The notes below the pieces were generated by a model. It was not told the origin of the DNA. It ran no database searches and saw nothing but the letters and a program-made list of their open reading frames with translations. From the NCBI RefSeq assembly GCF_020085105.1, contig NC_058063.1, positions 12,429,651 to 12,493,650 of the forward strand: DNA of 64,000 nt, given 5' to 3'. The position numbers and the translations under genes were made by a program. Shown piece after piece: positions 25,428 to 38,812 of the stretch; position 1 is the first letter of the stretch, and each line of letters starts with the position of its first letter. This stretch comes from Siniperca chuatsi. Its lineage: Eukaryota > Chordata > Actinopteri > Centrarchiformes > Sinipercidae.

Positions 25428-28400
25428 TCAAAATATGTCCGGACAGCCCTCCCAGCTGCCACGATCCTTTGCTTCCCAGTAGCCTCCCTTATAGATATGG
25501 ACTTGCTCACCTGTGATCCGGTCCTCACAGCGCTCAAACCAAAGGGCCTGGTAGTTCTCATGAGGTGCGTCTGAAAGAGAGACAATTGTGTCATCAAAAA
25601 AGATAAGAGAAAACAATCTAGATGGAAGATTGGAACATAAATTAAAGCATGAGGCAGTAAAAGAGACAAAAAGAGGAGTACTTGCTTTTTAAGGAGGGAT
25701 CAGTAAGAGAGTCCTCATCGACAGCTTTTGGAAGAGAAAACGGGGATCATGGATATTTTTTACCCCTTAATTAATTCCAAGATTTTCCCCATGCAAGCCA
25801 GAGAGGAATACAGGAGAAGTAAAGCATTAACACACACTAGACTCTCACCTTCTTCTGACTGGCTGGAGGTGCGTTGACTGGCAGCTTCCCTCTCTCTCTC
25901 CCGCCGGACGCTGCGCTGCTTCTCCTCCAGCCGCTGCTTCTCTGTGTTGGCCTCGTCCCAGCGACCGTCCTCCATCAAGCGCTGGTCCGGCCGACGCCGG
26001 CTGTCGGTGGGTGCCACGCCCTCCTCGGGCTCGTTTAGGGTCAGCGCCAGGGCAGTGAAGTAGTACATGGTGTCTGCTCCCTCACTGTGGTAGAGCAAAG
26101 ATGAATAAAAGCAGCACTGAGTGAAAACTTGGCAGGTTTACAACGCACAAAACTGCGTTACAAAACATGTAATATGCTCTGTATTTGGTGATGCAAATGT
26201 TTGCATTTCCTGCTTCAAAAAATAAGAATTGTGTATCAGAGGCCTGAATAGACCTAACATGCATTTATGTCATTAGTGATGGGAAACCAGAACTCTACAG
26301 AAGATAACTTATCTTTTTAATCTTGCTTTTAAGTAGCTTGTTGTTGCCTCTGGCATATTTTATAGAATATTCTGTTTTATTGTATTTTAAATTGTTTGTT
26401 TGCAACCTTTTAATTTTAAAGTTGTTTTTTTTTTATAAAGCACTATGTGCGGAATCTTATGTATGAAAGGTTGCTTTTCAAGAACCACTGTGAAAAGACA
26501 AACGCAAAAGCCTGAGTCATTACTGAAGTATACGTGGCAGGCATGGGTGGCCACAGAGGTAAAAAATGCTTGTAGGCATTTGCTGCACTCTGCTGTAGGG
26601 TTGAGTTCAGCTTTTATCAGTTTTCAACAGTGTTTTATTGTGGAGGTGGGTCACCCAGCCTGAATAAAGACCACATCAGCTAACATTATAAAATGTTGCT
26701 AGTTTCATGAAATAGAATATTAACATTCACAGCAAATGCCATATAGTGATGAGTGTGAATATTGTTCAGGCCATCTTTTACTAACTACAGTCTTTCATTT
26801 CTGGCTCTTAATGAATCTTGGCATATTGCTTGAGTAAGAAACCAAAATATTATATGTTTAAAGCAAAAAACACTTTCTTTTTCGGCTGAGTTTTGCCGCC
26901 TTAAACTATTTTTTTTGTCAAAAATGGCAATGCATTTTGTGATTCTTTTTTGTTAAAAGGTAAAGATAAATAAAAATCTAAGTATTTTGTACATTAACTG
27001 ACTGCATTTTGCTGGATCACTGCTGTCTTTTCAGCACTTTTCAGTCATATTATATAGACCAAAATGTGGGCTGATGCATGCTTAGCCTGCAATGTAGATA
27101 GAAGTGCAACCAGTCCAAACTGATAAGTAGAATCAGAAAGCGTGTTTTTTTTAAACAATGAACAATTCTAATTGAGAACTGGTTCTGGTCAACCAGGAAA
27201 TGTAGTCACAAAAATATGCCGCACACAGAGTAAACCAAAGTTAAAATGTTTGGCTCCTGCCAAGGACTGACTAGGTGGTTGTTATTTATAGAATGTACAT
27301 GACTAAGGTCATGTAATAGTACTTACGGTAAAGGGTTCCTTCTCCACACCTCTCTGGCTTTGAGGGTTTGATAGACCGTCTTCTGTTTACCCTCTGTGCC
27401 ATTCTCTCCCCCTCGGCTGCTCTGCATCACCCGGGAAAACTCCATCTTCTCATCCCATGTGCCCGACAGCACGTAGTGGGCCTTGCCATCCTTGTCCATC
27501 ACCACACCTGTCACCTAAGGAAGGAGAGAGAGGGTTAACAGAGGGGCAAACACAGGAGTAAAGCATCATGACCCATGAAGTATAAGAGACAGGGGGTCAC
27601 AGGGTGGAGGGCAGAAAAGCGCAACTGTAAAACTGTAGTTTGGTTCAAACTTATATATATATATATATATATGGAATACTATAAAAAAAATCATGTGATA
27701 AAAGCAATGAAAAAGAGCAACAGTAGGAATAGGGATAAAATAAAGTGCTAAGCTGTGCAAGAAACCAGGAGGCAGTTTATGGTGTGTTTACTGCACATGG
27801 GATAAATTTAACCTGTTGCATCTAATTTTAGGAAACGTGTACAGAGAAAAAGAAGAACTGAATTTTTCTCACCTTCCTGGCCACATCTCTGGAGAAGTAG
27901 CTGTAAGGAGCAAACTTCAAGTGGCAGCGGTCTCCGGTGGTGTGGTTCACTACATCTATCTCTCCTGACTGGAGAAAGAGAAAGAAAAATAACATTTTAA
28001 GAAAATGACTGTGGAGACATTTTCATTTTTAACCGAATAAAAGTTTAAACTTGAATTTCGGGATGGCAATATGACAATAAATACACTGTGACATGTAAGT
28101 GGGGCACTGTTTTGAAAGGATTTTATTCGTACCACCTGCGAAAGCTGCGCTAACAGACTAGTGTGCAAAGACTAATAATAAGAGGAACAAGAGTAAAAAT
28201 AAGAATTAGAAAAAGTAAATATAAAAGAATAAAAATTCAAAGATAATAATAAATATATGAATATTAAAATGCTTAAGCTGGCCCAATGTGTACGTGGGCT
28301 GTGCAATTTTTCAGTGTATAAAAATGTAAAATACATTTTTACAGTACAGTACATATTTTTACATAATTGTACGCAAACTATACAATAAAATTTTGTACAC

Positions 28401-31400
28401 ACTCAAGTGCAAATATACAAATATCTAGGGCAATACTGTACATACCATATTGATATATGGTATATACAGTATAGTGTTTACTGCTGTACTGTTGTCTTTT
28501 GTCTGATCCAAAATACATGAAAATACACTACCAATCAGATCATTGCTACCAGCTAACTTAGGGGGGCCCTGCTGTTTATTCAAAGCCTTGTTTAAATGTG
28601 TCATCTCTGTCAGTCTCACCTGATCGATCCATAGTTTTCCTACAATGATGTTGTGCACTGTGGTGGTAACTTTCTTCCATGTGTAGTGATTGTTGCCCTT
28701 TTCAAAGATTGCATGTATTGTGCCTGAAAGGAAAGAGGAAATGCAGACAGGGACAAATCAACATCATCTATCAAAACAAACCATTGTTTGTCATCAAATA
28801 CTCTCTATTGTTTATAAAGCCAAGGTGTAACTGATAACATTCCTTGAGCTCTACTCACTAATACTTCATAAGAACACTGTAATCTTTGATTTGTGTGCTC
28901 CATTTATGTTCTCCATTAGGAAGTAATCATAGTGTTCTAATCACACCCCCAACCTGCGTCATCTTCAGACCGCAAGGCATGCTTACCAAATATGTTCGGA
29001 ACCAGACCATCTCTTACCTAAAGGCATAATGGAGAGGTATTTGCCCCTGAACTTGCTGGCAACAGTGATTTCCTGCCTCAGGGTCCAGCCACGATCAGAG
29101 ATCACATGATGCGCTGCTGCAGGGGGGTGGTGACTCACCTGGGAACGAGGTGAAGACCACGTGAAGCGTACAATTTGATTTTTAAAAAAAGAACAGAACT
29201 TGGGGCTTCAAAATGTGGTCCATTAGTGCTATTGCTTTGTAGAATTGGATCCTCCCTAATAGTTATGACTCTCACTTAGTTTTATACAGACAGACACATT
29301 GACAGACATGTCAACTATAAAAAAAAACCCTGTTGTTACACTGCAGTGAATGAAAATCCCCACTATAAATCTCAAATCCAATTATATTACTCATCTAAAA
29401 TAGGATTTAATGGTTACTCCCACTTGCCCAATCCAATTTGGCCAGCCTTTGTGACTGAATAGCACCTATAAAAAATACAGCCTTCTCCGCAGCTGCCTGA
29501 TCACCAGATTTGCTGCCTGAAAGCAGCAAAATTTATTGGATTACTTATTAGACTGGATATATTTTCTTGTTTAGGAATAGAAACCTTTCTGCAATTCTAA
29601 TTTCCCAACATTAAGCCTCCATTTTGTTGTCCTGCAATCGCCTCCACAAATCCCTTCCTGTCTCTGCGTCAAACATCCTTTCTAAATGCCACAATGGTTA
29701 AAATGACACAATTTTCACATTGCTTGTAATAAAAAGCATTAAAATTGTTACCATGTGAGGACTCCACATGCATGAATAGAAACAGTAAACAATTAGATAA
29801 TCACGTGTGTTTAACCATCACTCTGCTGATCCTCAATTAAGATAAAACTACCCATCTATTCCTGATTTGATTAGTTTACACTCATGAATGCTAGTTCCCT
29901 GTGACATGTGCAGCCCCAAATACATAAAAAAAAGAAGCAAAATGCTGAGTCAATGGGATTTTTTAAGACATCCTTCCTGACATTCATTCTTTGTTCAGTT
30001 TCACTTCCTTCTTAGAAACTCTCCATCTTTCTGTGTTTCTTTTTCTGTCACCTGCTCACAGAGGGAGCGGTAGCCGCTCTCTCTCCGGCGGTCCAGCTCA
30101 TACGTCTCTCCCAGCAGAGGGTTGAAGGGCTTGCCCGTGCGGTGGACGGTGGTCGAGTAGGAGGACACGGAGAAGGCGGCCACGTAGCACATTTGCTCCA
30201 GCGAACTCTGGCACTTGCCGGCCTTATCCAGCAGCTCATGGTACTCGAGGTCCTCCGACAACCGCTGCAGCATGGAAATGGGCTCGTTGAAGTTCACCTT
30301 CAGAGAGCAGAATCATTCCAACGTGAATTAATGTTTGCACTAAGTGTCACTTCAAGCGCTCCTTAACATTTAGTGTGAAAAAAGTAGGTCGACTCCAAGG
30401 AGGTATTAAAAAGTGTTGGAACATGTAAAGAGTTGACTATGCAATTTCTTGTTTTTCCTAAGCAACAACAGGCATTTATATGTAGGGCGTTTTAAATAAT
30501 TGAAGTGGTTAAATGTTGCTAACAAGGTTTAGTGTTGCCTAAAAGGCCAGGCACCAGACTATTTACAGTATAATACTAGGCAAAGTGAAAATTCTGTAAA
30601 AATTTAGAGATATGGCTCTTTTTCTTTAATGTGTGGGGGCCAAAATTTGGAACCACTTACCGGATGACGTGAGAAACTCGGAATCTATTACAGTTTTTTG
30701 AAAAAGGTGTAAAAACATTTTATTAGAAGAAAAATGGAAAGAGGAGGGTAAATGTGTTTATATCATATTATAGCTTGACCAACACATTACACAGTGGCTG
30801 TGTTTGAAATCGTTAACGTGCTGCCTATTACATACTCAATCAGTATGTACTCCATACGACCTACTAAATGAACGATGAAGTACGCCATTAACAGCAGACT
30901 GTTCACACTGAAGTATACTCAAGCCAAGACAGTCATGTGACTGCATCACATGATCACCATTGGGCAGTCTGAAGAGATGCAGTGCATTTTGGGGCGGTTG
31001 AGTATGTCCAGTAAGCTCATGGCGCAGACTCAGAAATTCTTGTTAATCTAGTATACATCCAGGGATTTCTCACATAAACACAATCCACATACTATGCAGT
31101 TAGAACGCACTACATACTCAATTTGACATCATACTTAGTATGAATAGTACGTTAGTATGCAATTCCGAACACAGCCAGTGTCTTGCAACGTGTCAGTGCT
31201 CTCTGGTGGAAAAACTAATGGTCACACTGTTTCTAAATTACCAGCATTTCATAATGTTTGTAATGTAGCAGAGACACAACAGTCCTTGTTATCATGATTT
31301 GGGGCAGGCCAGGACCATTATGATAATAAGTTATATTAACTTTTAGTGTTTTTATCCAGCATCATGCTTCAATTTCATGCATAACCTGTTTGTATTATGT

Positions 31401-34400
31401 GCTATTTATTTGTTTTATTTCATATTAGATTTTTATCGAATTTAATCTGTGTATTTTGTTTTGGTTTTCATCTTTTATTGTGTGTCATGTGTAGGTTGTT
31501 TACTACAGAATAAAGTCAAACCAAACACGACGTCAGGACTGTGCCGCAAATATGAATTGTTATTATCAATTATTTTAATTGTGCTGTGCCGATTGAAAGG
31601 TGCTGTTGCAGGAACACACGCATACTAGAGCAGACTGTTGTGGAAATGAAAAACAATCGCTGCCAAATAAAGAAACCTAAATAAAGATCACTGATGTGGA
31701 TCTACAGTATGACTAAGGTTTTTCAAATAAACAAACAACTTGATGACCGTTCCCTTAGTAAATATGTCAATAGAGCTATTTTAACCACAGATGGCTCTCA
31801 CAGAATGTTGCTGACCCAGTATAGCAGACATGAAGAGGATCAGCGTTTAAACCAACATGACAGGAGGATGCTAGCGTCAGAGGTTTATGATGCGCTGACG
31901 TGACTTTAACATACTGTGGTTAGCTTGTTGGAACCACACAAAGACATGAAAAGAGCGAGAAGCTACAGAAGAGGAGGTGAAACTGCCTGAGATCTTTACT
32001 GACCAGGCCCATGGACAAACTTCCTGTTAAGTCACAATGGATGTTGAGTAACCTCTGCAGAAAAACACTCACAGGCATCGGGATCTTGGACAGCTCTTTA
32101 CCAATACAGTTCTTCATGATACTCCACAGGTTGAGGGAGTAGTTGGGTTTATCTGAAATGCGTGTTCGCCTCTTCTTCAACGGCACTAACTCCAGAGAGG
32201 GAGAGTCCTGGTTCATCGCTAGTGGCTCCTCATTAAGCTGAATGGGAGAAAATTCTGTCAATAAACAGCAGAAAAGCTTTTGGAAATAATAAAGCTAACA
32301 TGTTTCTGATCTGATTTACCATGATTGTAGCACAATCACACCTTTAGTATTAAGAAATCTACCACCTTGCTACAGGTTTACAATAAAACTGCTTTTAACT
32401 ATAATAAATGACGGTAAACACCATTTGAATGGGGTTTTAGCTGAAAAACAGTGAACCAGTCTTTGAACAGTCATCCCAGAGGCCAGAATGAGACCCACCG
32501 ATTGATCATCAGGACACATTTCACTGTTGAAACCGCTGATACTACTGCTTGACCTTCTGTAAGAGATTAAAAAACAAAGAGGCTCTGTCAGTGTCTGGAA
32601 GTTTTCTGGTTACAACCAGTAACATAAAAAAAAGAAAGGAAGAGTGAAGAAATAAACCCGCATGACTTCTTCTTCTTCATCTTATGCCAGCATGTCATAC
32701 AAGGAAATGGGTTAAATAAATAAACTTCTAAACAGGTCATGTACTGATGTAGGCTTGGGGGAATTCCCACTTTTATCACCTGTTTGATAACATGATCGCT
32801 AAACATGTGTATGCAGGGTGAATAAGCATGCACTGACTTGTGGAACTGGGGGTCTGCAGGTACAGTGATGAACTCAGGAGCCTCTTCCATGGCGTCAAAG
32901 AATTCGTTGTCGTCGTCCTCGTCGCTGGCCTCACCTTTTCCTGGCCCAGCAGCATCTTAACAAAAACAATCTATTAAGTTCAGTGTTTCTAATAGAGAAA
33001 GTGAAAACAAATTTACCAGTTATAATTTACCCTTTTCTAAATTAAACTTTAAACCTTTGCATGACAAGTGTTTTCTCTCAAAAGATGAATATCTTGGAAA
33101 GAAAGCTACAACTAACATTTCCTTTCATTATCTATCAATCTGAGGATTATTTTCTTAATCAATCGATTAATTGTTTGGTATATAAAATGTAAGTAAATGG
33201 TCAAAACTGCCTAGCAAAAGCACGAAGTGATGTCATCAAATCACTTGTTTTTGATAAAGAAAAACAAATCCTCACAAGTGATAAGATGGAACTAGGTCAT
33301 CTTTGGTTTCAATGTGAAAACAGTGGTGTATGTTTGAGTGACATGTATTTGTAGGCATTTAGCAGATTCTCACATCTATAGAGACTTACAAAGAGTGAAA
33401 AAATGATCACCTAATGTTCATTTGCACTCCAGTACTATGTACTGAATACTACAATAACTCATCTACTGCACTGTTAACTATTTCCATAAATTGCACTACT
33501 TTATATTCATTGCACTACTGTTGTGCCCAGTCCAATTCATTATTGTATATAACCATCAGTATACTTCTGTTTATAGTAATGCCATCTGTATATAATGTCC
33601 ATAGTACCACTTTATATATATATATACAAATATTTTCATAATACTGCTCTATCCTGCATTTATGCACACACTTTATATCCTGCACTTGCTTATTGCACTT
33701 CTGGTCAGACCTAAACTGCATTTCGTTGCCTTGTACTTGTACATGTGTAATGATAATAAAGTTGAATCTAATGTAATCTAAAGATCACCAACACTTTAAG
33801 CAACCAATAAGTGATAGAATGGTGTAATAGAGAAATGTCAACAAACACGGGCAGGATTTCCCAGAGTGCAAAAGAGGAATAGGAGAGTGGAATGAGTTGG
33901 GAAACAACTTGGGAAGTGGTTAATGTCAGGGTTGCGTCTTACTTTTATTGTCAGCAGTAGCATTAGCCTGTGCAGCGCCTCTGAACGCTCTCTCCAGGTG
34001 GTTGTGCTGCTTGGCCAGTTGCTCTAAAGTCTCCTCCAGCCTCACCCGCTGGTCTCGTTCTGCTTGAAGGGCCTTCTGCCATCGCTTGCTGTGAGCCTGA
34101 GCCAGTGCAAGGAAGTCTCGGCACGCCTGAGGGGCAAAAACATCAAACAGGGTCAACTAGAACCATTAAAACCTGAGATCCAATTAATATGAGCAATTTT
34201 GACCAGTTCATTTGGCCTGCACAGACTGCAGGAAGTATAGATAGGCCCACTCTCAGTGATACATTATACATCAACATTAGAAGTAGATATACTGAGAGAG
34301 AAGGTGACACTTACATTAATCATGGCATTAGAGGTGATGCGGAACAGTGTGGCCCTCTCTGTCACCTGACGAATCTTATCTCCAGCCTCTCCAGTCAGAC

Positions 34401-36597
34401 GCAAACTGTCCAGTTCTGATAAAGACCTGAAATAAATATTAAAATGTACAACCTAGATTAACAGTTGGGGCAATATATATCCTTCAGATTCAATGGATTA
34501 ATTATTATAACTTATGCTATTTTGTCTGTCAACTGCAGTATTTATCTACCTGTTTCATTTGCTTTCAATGGTGCAACACCACACCTAAACTTAGTGTATG
34601 TCAACATCAAAGCAACATTATCATCATATGATATTCTGGAAAATAAGGGCATTATTTCAAGAAGGTTTTGAAATTGGGTTATTCAAACGTTAGTCTTGGG
34701 TTCTTCATTTCTAAGTTAAGACAGAAGAGACATGAGAAATGTATTAAACTTTGGCCTGAGGGCTAAAGAGTGAAGCAAAAAAGAGAGCAATAGATTGTCA
34801 AAGCCTGACCTCTGGAGGGCAGAGCCATGCTTTGAGATTAGGTCGTTGCACGTGCTGAGATCCTCCACTTTGCTGCTTAGTGTTCTGAGAGCAGACTGGA
34901 CTTCTGAATTCTGTGACCCGCCACCATGTCCAGGTGCCGCCGGTGGCGATGATGAGGAAAAGTCATCCCCTGAGTCATCTGTTGATAATCAAAGCAACAG
35001 GAAAGCAAAAAACATCAGTTTAAAAAGGGTTTCACAAAAATCATATCTGCCACTCTTATTGCCTCTGTATGATTAAAAAGATTTAAGAACAGCTAAATTT
35101 AGAAAGAAGAAAAAGTTCACAGAGAAAGAACACTGAATACTTTTTTTCCTCTGCCATGTGTTTTACCTGACTCAGTCTGCATGCGGGCCGCCTTGGCTTT
35201 GGCCAGTTCTAGGGCAGTGATCCAGCGCTGACGTTCAACCTCACAGCTGGCCTTCAGGTGGTACGTCTGCGCCCCCCCGTTGGAGATGACAAAGTTGCAG
35301 GCGTCATCCACAGTGATAGTTGCTGTGGCCAAGTTAATTGTGCCGCGACATGTGTGGCCCATCTCTGCCTGGGTCCTGATAATCAGAGGCGTTTGATTTG
35401 ACATTTTGGGAAAAATGTAACTAAACAGAAAACACGTGTATTTAGATACAACAGAGGCTATTTGACTTGAAGCTTTGCTGGAGTTGTTCAGAACAGGTAA
35501 ATCAACTGTTTTAAATGAGACTAACACACAGTTCACAGTAAACTACATATATGAACACATGCATCCTGGCTTGATTAATGATATCCCAATGTGCAATCAA
35601 TACATTTTGGGTGGAATTTTACACCTGAATTCAGAGCTGTCCACCATTGATTAAATCACCCACACGTGTACACACGAGCACGGCGCTAACGTTAGCAGAG
35701 ACTAGTAACTGCAGTAAGCACGACAGTTTTACGACAGTCTGCCCAAAATAAGGTTGTTGTGAAAATAGTCAGGAGTGTCGTTGTAGTTGTTATGTGCAGC
35801 ACACAGTAAAGTTAAGTGTGTGAACTGAAGTTAGTAAATGTGTGCGTAAACAAAGCCACCAAGATAACTGGCTAACAACATAATCTAGTTTTGAGACACA
35901 GGCCTCAGGTCCTGGTGATTCTTCAAAGTAGTAGAAATGATTGGAAGATGAATGTAGTTTGTAATTTATGTTTAACATAAATTACAAGATTAGTGATGAG
36001 GGAGCTGCAGTGAGAAAACAATAGGCCTGATTACGGGGCCATCATGGAAACAAAAGAAGGTCAGTTTCAGGTGAAACTAGGCAGGGTAAACAGCAGACAC
36101 TCTGGAAGACTCCTCCCTGAGGGCAGGGCTTAAGTAAGACAGAGTAGCTTAAATTTTTGAGTTCCTGGTCCATTTTTCACAATTGAGAGTGACTTCCGGA
36201 TGGGAGCCGAAACGTCTTGATTCTGAAAACAGTGTCCAGATGACTACGACTGAAACCTTTTCTACGATAGAACACTCCTGGACGAATGAGGAACTACACC
36301 GTCTTGTTATCAATTATAGGAGTTTGATTGTCCCCTGCTTAACAGCTAGGTGGGTGTAATTAAACAGTAGTTACAGAAGATCAATGCTGAGGGATTTCTC
36401 TGGTGACATGATCAAGGCTATATCCTTCCTTAAGTTTATCTGTTTTACAAGAAAGCGTACCTGTAGTATGACAACAGCCCGTTGCTCAGGACAAACCACC
36501 TCCGCTGATAACCCTTGATGTAATTTGTCCACTTGAAGACCCATCCTTTGTATGTGTCGCCAGCAGGAGTGGGAGTGGGGGTCTTGGGCTCCGACAT
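25428..36597 (-). CDS. osbp: Oxysterol-binding protein 1
   Basis: Fifteen coding exons in transcript order: 36597-36461, 35375-35167, 34978-34810, 34426-34315, 34126-33943, 32955-32838, 32556-32499, 32237-32073, 30297-30052, 29138-29018, 28723-28620, 27968-27873, 27514-27327, 26084-25849 and 25570-25428. The sum is 2286 nt, 761 residues (human OSBP about 807). Known role: exchange of cholesterol and PI4P at ER-Golgi contacts. The PH domain (about 17-110) holds [21 protein letters not shown] coiled region with [19 protein letters not shown] follows. The FFAT motif EFFDAME at 288-294 binds VAP. The lipid-binding ORD starts near 370 with the signature EQVSHHPP at 465-472. The N-terminus lacks the Ala/Gly-rich extension of the human protein. 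Some C-terminal segments ([17 protein letters not shown]) recall OSBP2, but the PH domain and synteny favour osbp. Confidence 0.94.
30640..30730 (+). mobile_element. Short LINE reverse-transcriptase C-terminal fragment in osbp intron
   Basis: Translation gives [21 protein letters not shown] followed by a stop. This resembles the G-x-K-x-W-N-x-L-P region near the C-terminus of LINE ORF2. Only this short piece is recognisable, so the clade cannot be set. It is antisense to osbp. Confidence 0.55.
30793..31173. mobile_element. MITE with terminal inverted repeats, osbp intron 9
   Basis: The left end CAGTGGCTGTGTTTGAAAT is mirrored by the right end ATTCCGAACACAGCCAGTG. Subterminal ACATACT and AGTATG motifs are repeated in both orientations. 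It is about 380 bp with no coding frame. It is a non-autonomous DNA transposon of a type common in fish; superfamily not assigned. Confidence 0.75.
33106..33260 (+). repeat. Partial copy of ~300-bp AT-rich fish interspersed repeat (copy 3)
   Basis: Contains the family blocks AGCTACAACTAAC, AATCAATCGATTAATTG and GTTTGGTATATAAAATGT. It is truncated compared with copies 2 and 4. Confidence 0.6.
33415..33781 (+). mobile_element. 3' tail of a non-LTR retrotransposon (LINE-type UTR)
   Basis: Repeated TTGCACTAC-type motifs, then TATTGCACTTCTGGTCAGAC, CTGCATTTCGTTGCCTTGTA and GTAATGATAATAAAGTTGAA, ending in a short TAATC-like tail. This 3' end is widespread in fish genomes. No coding part is present, so it is a heavily 5'-truncated copy in an osbp intron. 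Confidence 0.6.
36150..36300 (+). repeat. Interspersed repeat fragment with GCCGAAACGTC motif
   Basis: Holds CCGGATGGGAGCCGAAACGT followed by a GTGTCCAGATGACTACGACT block. I know this pair from many fish repeats, possibly tails of Penelope-like elements, but I cannot prove the family. It is non-coding and lies in the osbp intron between the first two coding exons. Confidence 0.4.
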
Positions 36598-36699
36598 CAC
36601 ACCCCCAAAATCAAGAGACAGATTTGAGGAACCTTAAAAGAGAAAATGAAAGTTAGAAATGTTAGAATTTGCATGACAAGCCTTGTGCCTTCATACAGG

Positions 36700-37062
36700 G
36701 CTGAAATGATTAATAAAGTATAAATTATAAATCAGTAGAAAGACACAAAATTGATCAGCAACTATTTCAATAATTGGTTCATCATTTAACTTATTCTTTA
36801 GGCAAAAAGGCTACAAATTCACTCCTTCAAGCTTCTCAAATGTGCGTATTAGCTAGTTCTTCTGTGATATTAAACGGAAACGGAAAAGACTGCTGACCAG
36901 ACATGGCAAGATATTTTAATGTGTCAACTTGGGGTGTGTGAAATTGCAATAAACATTTTTCATTTTTTTCTGACATTTCATGGCCCAAACCATTAACTGA
37001 CAAAATAATCAGCAGATTAACTAATTATAAAAAATATTTGTTAGTCACAGCCCTACTGTAAT
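36700..37062 (-). repeat. ~300-bp AT-rich fish interspersed repeat (copy 4)
   Basis: Starts AGGGCTGAAATGATTAATAA and ends TTGTTAGTCACAGCCCT, which are inverted ends, with GCTTCTCAAATGTG in the middle. It is the most complete copy on the - strand and shows the family to be TIR-bearing. It sits in the osbp 5' intron. Confidence 0.7.
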
Positions 37063-37667
37063 ACTAAACCATCTCAACATTTTATATGACATTAACATGA
37101 TTTGTTACTGGTGGTTGATATTGTTCTTTCATGTGTGGTGTGACAGGTCAAAGGTTAACTACAGAATCAATATAGATTCACCGTTGACACATTTTACTAA
37201 CTAAACTAGTGCTAAACCGGAATTGGATGTTTGTAGATTAGGGATAACTTGTGGTTAAAACATTGTCTTCTTAATTACCTATAACCTAAATATTGTTCTA
37301 ATTGACACATATAACTTTACCAAGATTTTAAAATATATCATTCAAATGATCCTTACAGAGAAATGTGACAGTTGTGCAGTCATTACAACAACGAAAACCA
37401 GATGATAACATAAAATTAATAAAGCTCATAACATATTGACGAGATTGACAGCAGAAGCTAACCAACGTTAGCTCCAGTTAGGCTAGTGGGAATCATGGTA
37501 AAAATAGCTCATTGCTAGAACAGGAGCTAAAGTAAAGAAACACCAATTGACATGTTTGCTCGGAGTTTACCACCTGACATGTGCATATTTACAACAGCAA
37601 GATACGCTGCTAAACAATCGTTAGCTTACTAGCTAGCTTTCAAACTCGCCGATGGCTAAATGTTTAC

Positions 37668-37750
37668 CTTGACGTGTCCGAAATGTGAGATCAGACAACC
37701 AGACACCCGGTGAAGTCACGGTTAACTTTGACACCCATACGCTACTATAC
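37668..37750 (-). other. osbp: Likely non-coding first exon of osbp
   Basis: A good donor (CAAG|GTAAAC on the - strand) ends at 37668, about 1 kb upstream of the acceptor at 36632 that begins the ATG-bearing exon. CpGs are more frequent here than in the flanks. The 5' limit is a guess. That the start ATG is in the second exon follows from the acceptor just upstream of it. Confidence 0.45.
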
Positions 37751-38130
37751 CTAGCTAGCTGAAGAGGCTAAGTAGCTAACTGACTGCTAATGATGAAAAA
37801 CACTAACGTTAAACCGAAGACGTCGACGACAACAGTCGTATGATTGTGAAATAAAGTGACACTAACGACTTTCATTGGTATCCCTCAATAATTGTGTGTA
37901 TAATGTTCATTCTACAGCTGCGTACGCCGACAAGAATCTAAAGCTAGCTAGCTACTTCTAACTAGCCTAATGTTAGCTCGTTGGTTACACCCGGTGCAAC
38001 GTTATTTGGTCTCGTCTGGAAACAGACAGCTAGACATTGTTTCCCTATTGGCTGCGTCAAGCTAACCAATCTCGACGCTTGGTACGGACGGAACCGGCGT
38101 TTTTGCAGTCAAACTAATAATACATTGTGT

Positions 38131-38185
38131 CATCAGAAATCAGAATCAGAAATATTTTATTGATCCCCGAGGGGAAACTCTTTAG
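38131..38185 (+). repeat. Short fish repeat fragment (TTTATTGATCCCCGAGGGGAA type)
   Basis: CAGAAATCAGAATCAGAAAT followed by TTTATTGATCCCCGAGGGGA. This is a very common short module in teleost genomes, here as an isolated fragment. Confidence 0.6.
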
Positions 38186-38717
38186 TTTATAAAAATCAAG
38201 TCATATTGCCTGTCTCAGTCAAGTCCGCAAATGCACCAGTTTACGTGTTCTGTTAATAGTAGATTATCAGTAAATTAACTGATATTACGGTTACTTTTAG
38301 TGCATTCTCTCTTTTTTTGTCCCAATAATGTTTTATTTTGAAGGATACAATCGGAAACCTACTTGATGTAGCCTGCTACCTTGACACATTCAGTCAATTT
38401 TTTTTTACTACTAACTAGTTAGCCTTTGCTAACATTAGCTACACAATGCTAAATATATAATAGGCGACTAAATTAAAAATTATACTACAGTATTTAGCAC
38501 GCATTCACTACAAATAAAAGCGAATGTTAATGGTAGTAATCGGTTATGTTGACGTTATGTATAACGTTACTGTTTAGCTAATGTTGAATTTTTGATTGTT
38601 CAAAATTAGCATTTTATCGCGAGTCTGTACTAAAAACGAACAGAAGTGGACTCTACTAAGTTTGTTGTACAACTAACTCTACTCTCTCATGCAATTCACA
38701 ATATTCCCAAGTGGATC

Positions 38718-38722
38718 AAAAA
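38718..38722 (-). terminator. Pol III terminator of tRNA-Arg(TCT)
   Basis: TTTTT on the - strand, three bases after the mature 3' end. Confidence 0.8.
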
Positions 38723-38724
38723 TG

Positions 38725-38812
38725 CGACTCCGGTGGGACTCGAACCCACAACCTTTGAATCACTTCGCTCTCGTCTAGAAGTCCAATGCGCTATCCATTG
38801 CGCCACGGAGCC
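38725..38812 (-). tRNA. tRNA-Arg(TCT) with a 15-nt intron
   Basis: The - strand reads GGCTCCGTGGCGCAATGGAT onward. The acceptor stem is GGCTCCG/CGGAGTC with discriminator G. The D arm is GCGC/GCGC, the anticodon loop carries TCT, and the T arm holds GGTTCGAGTCC-type B-box sequence. A 15-nt intron lies after position 37, at 38761-38775 in window coordinates. That is the canonical place, and vertebrate tRNA-Arg(TCT) genes usually have such an intron. A run of five T follows the 3' end (38718-38722), a pol III terminator. Confidence 0.97.

Larger units (their letters stand above)
37751..38724. other. Region between osbp first exon and tRNA-Arg
   Basis: Probable upstream or promoter region of osbp, with many GCTAGC motifs. 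No protein-coding exon recognised. A short interspersed-repeat fragment lies at 38131-38185. Confidence 0.4.
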
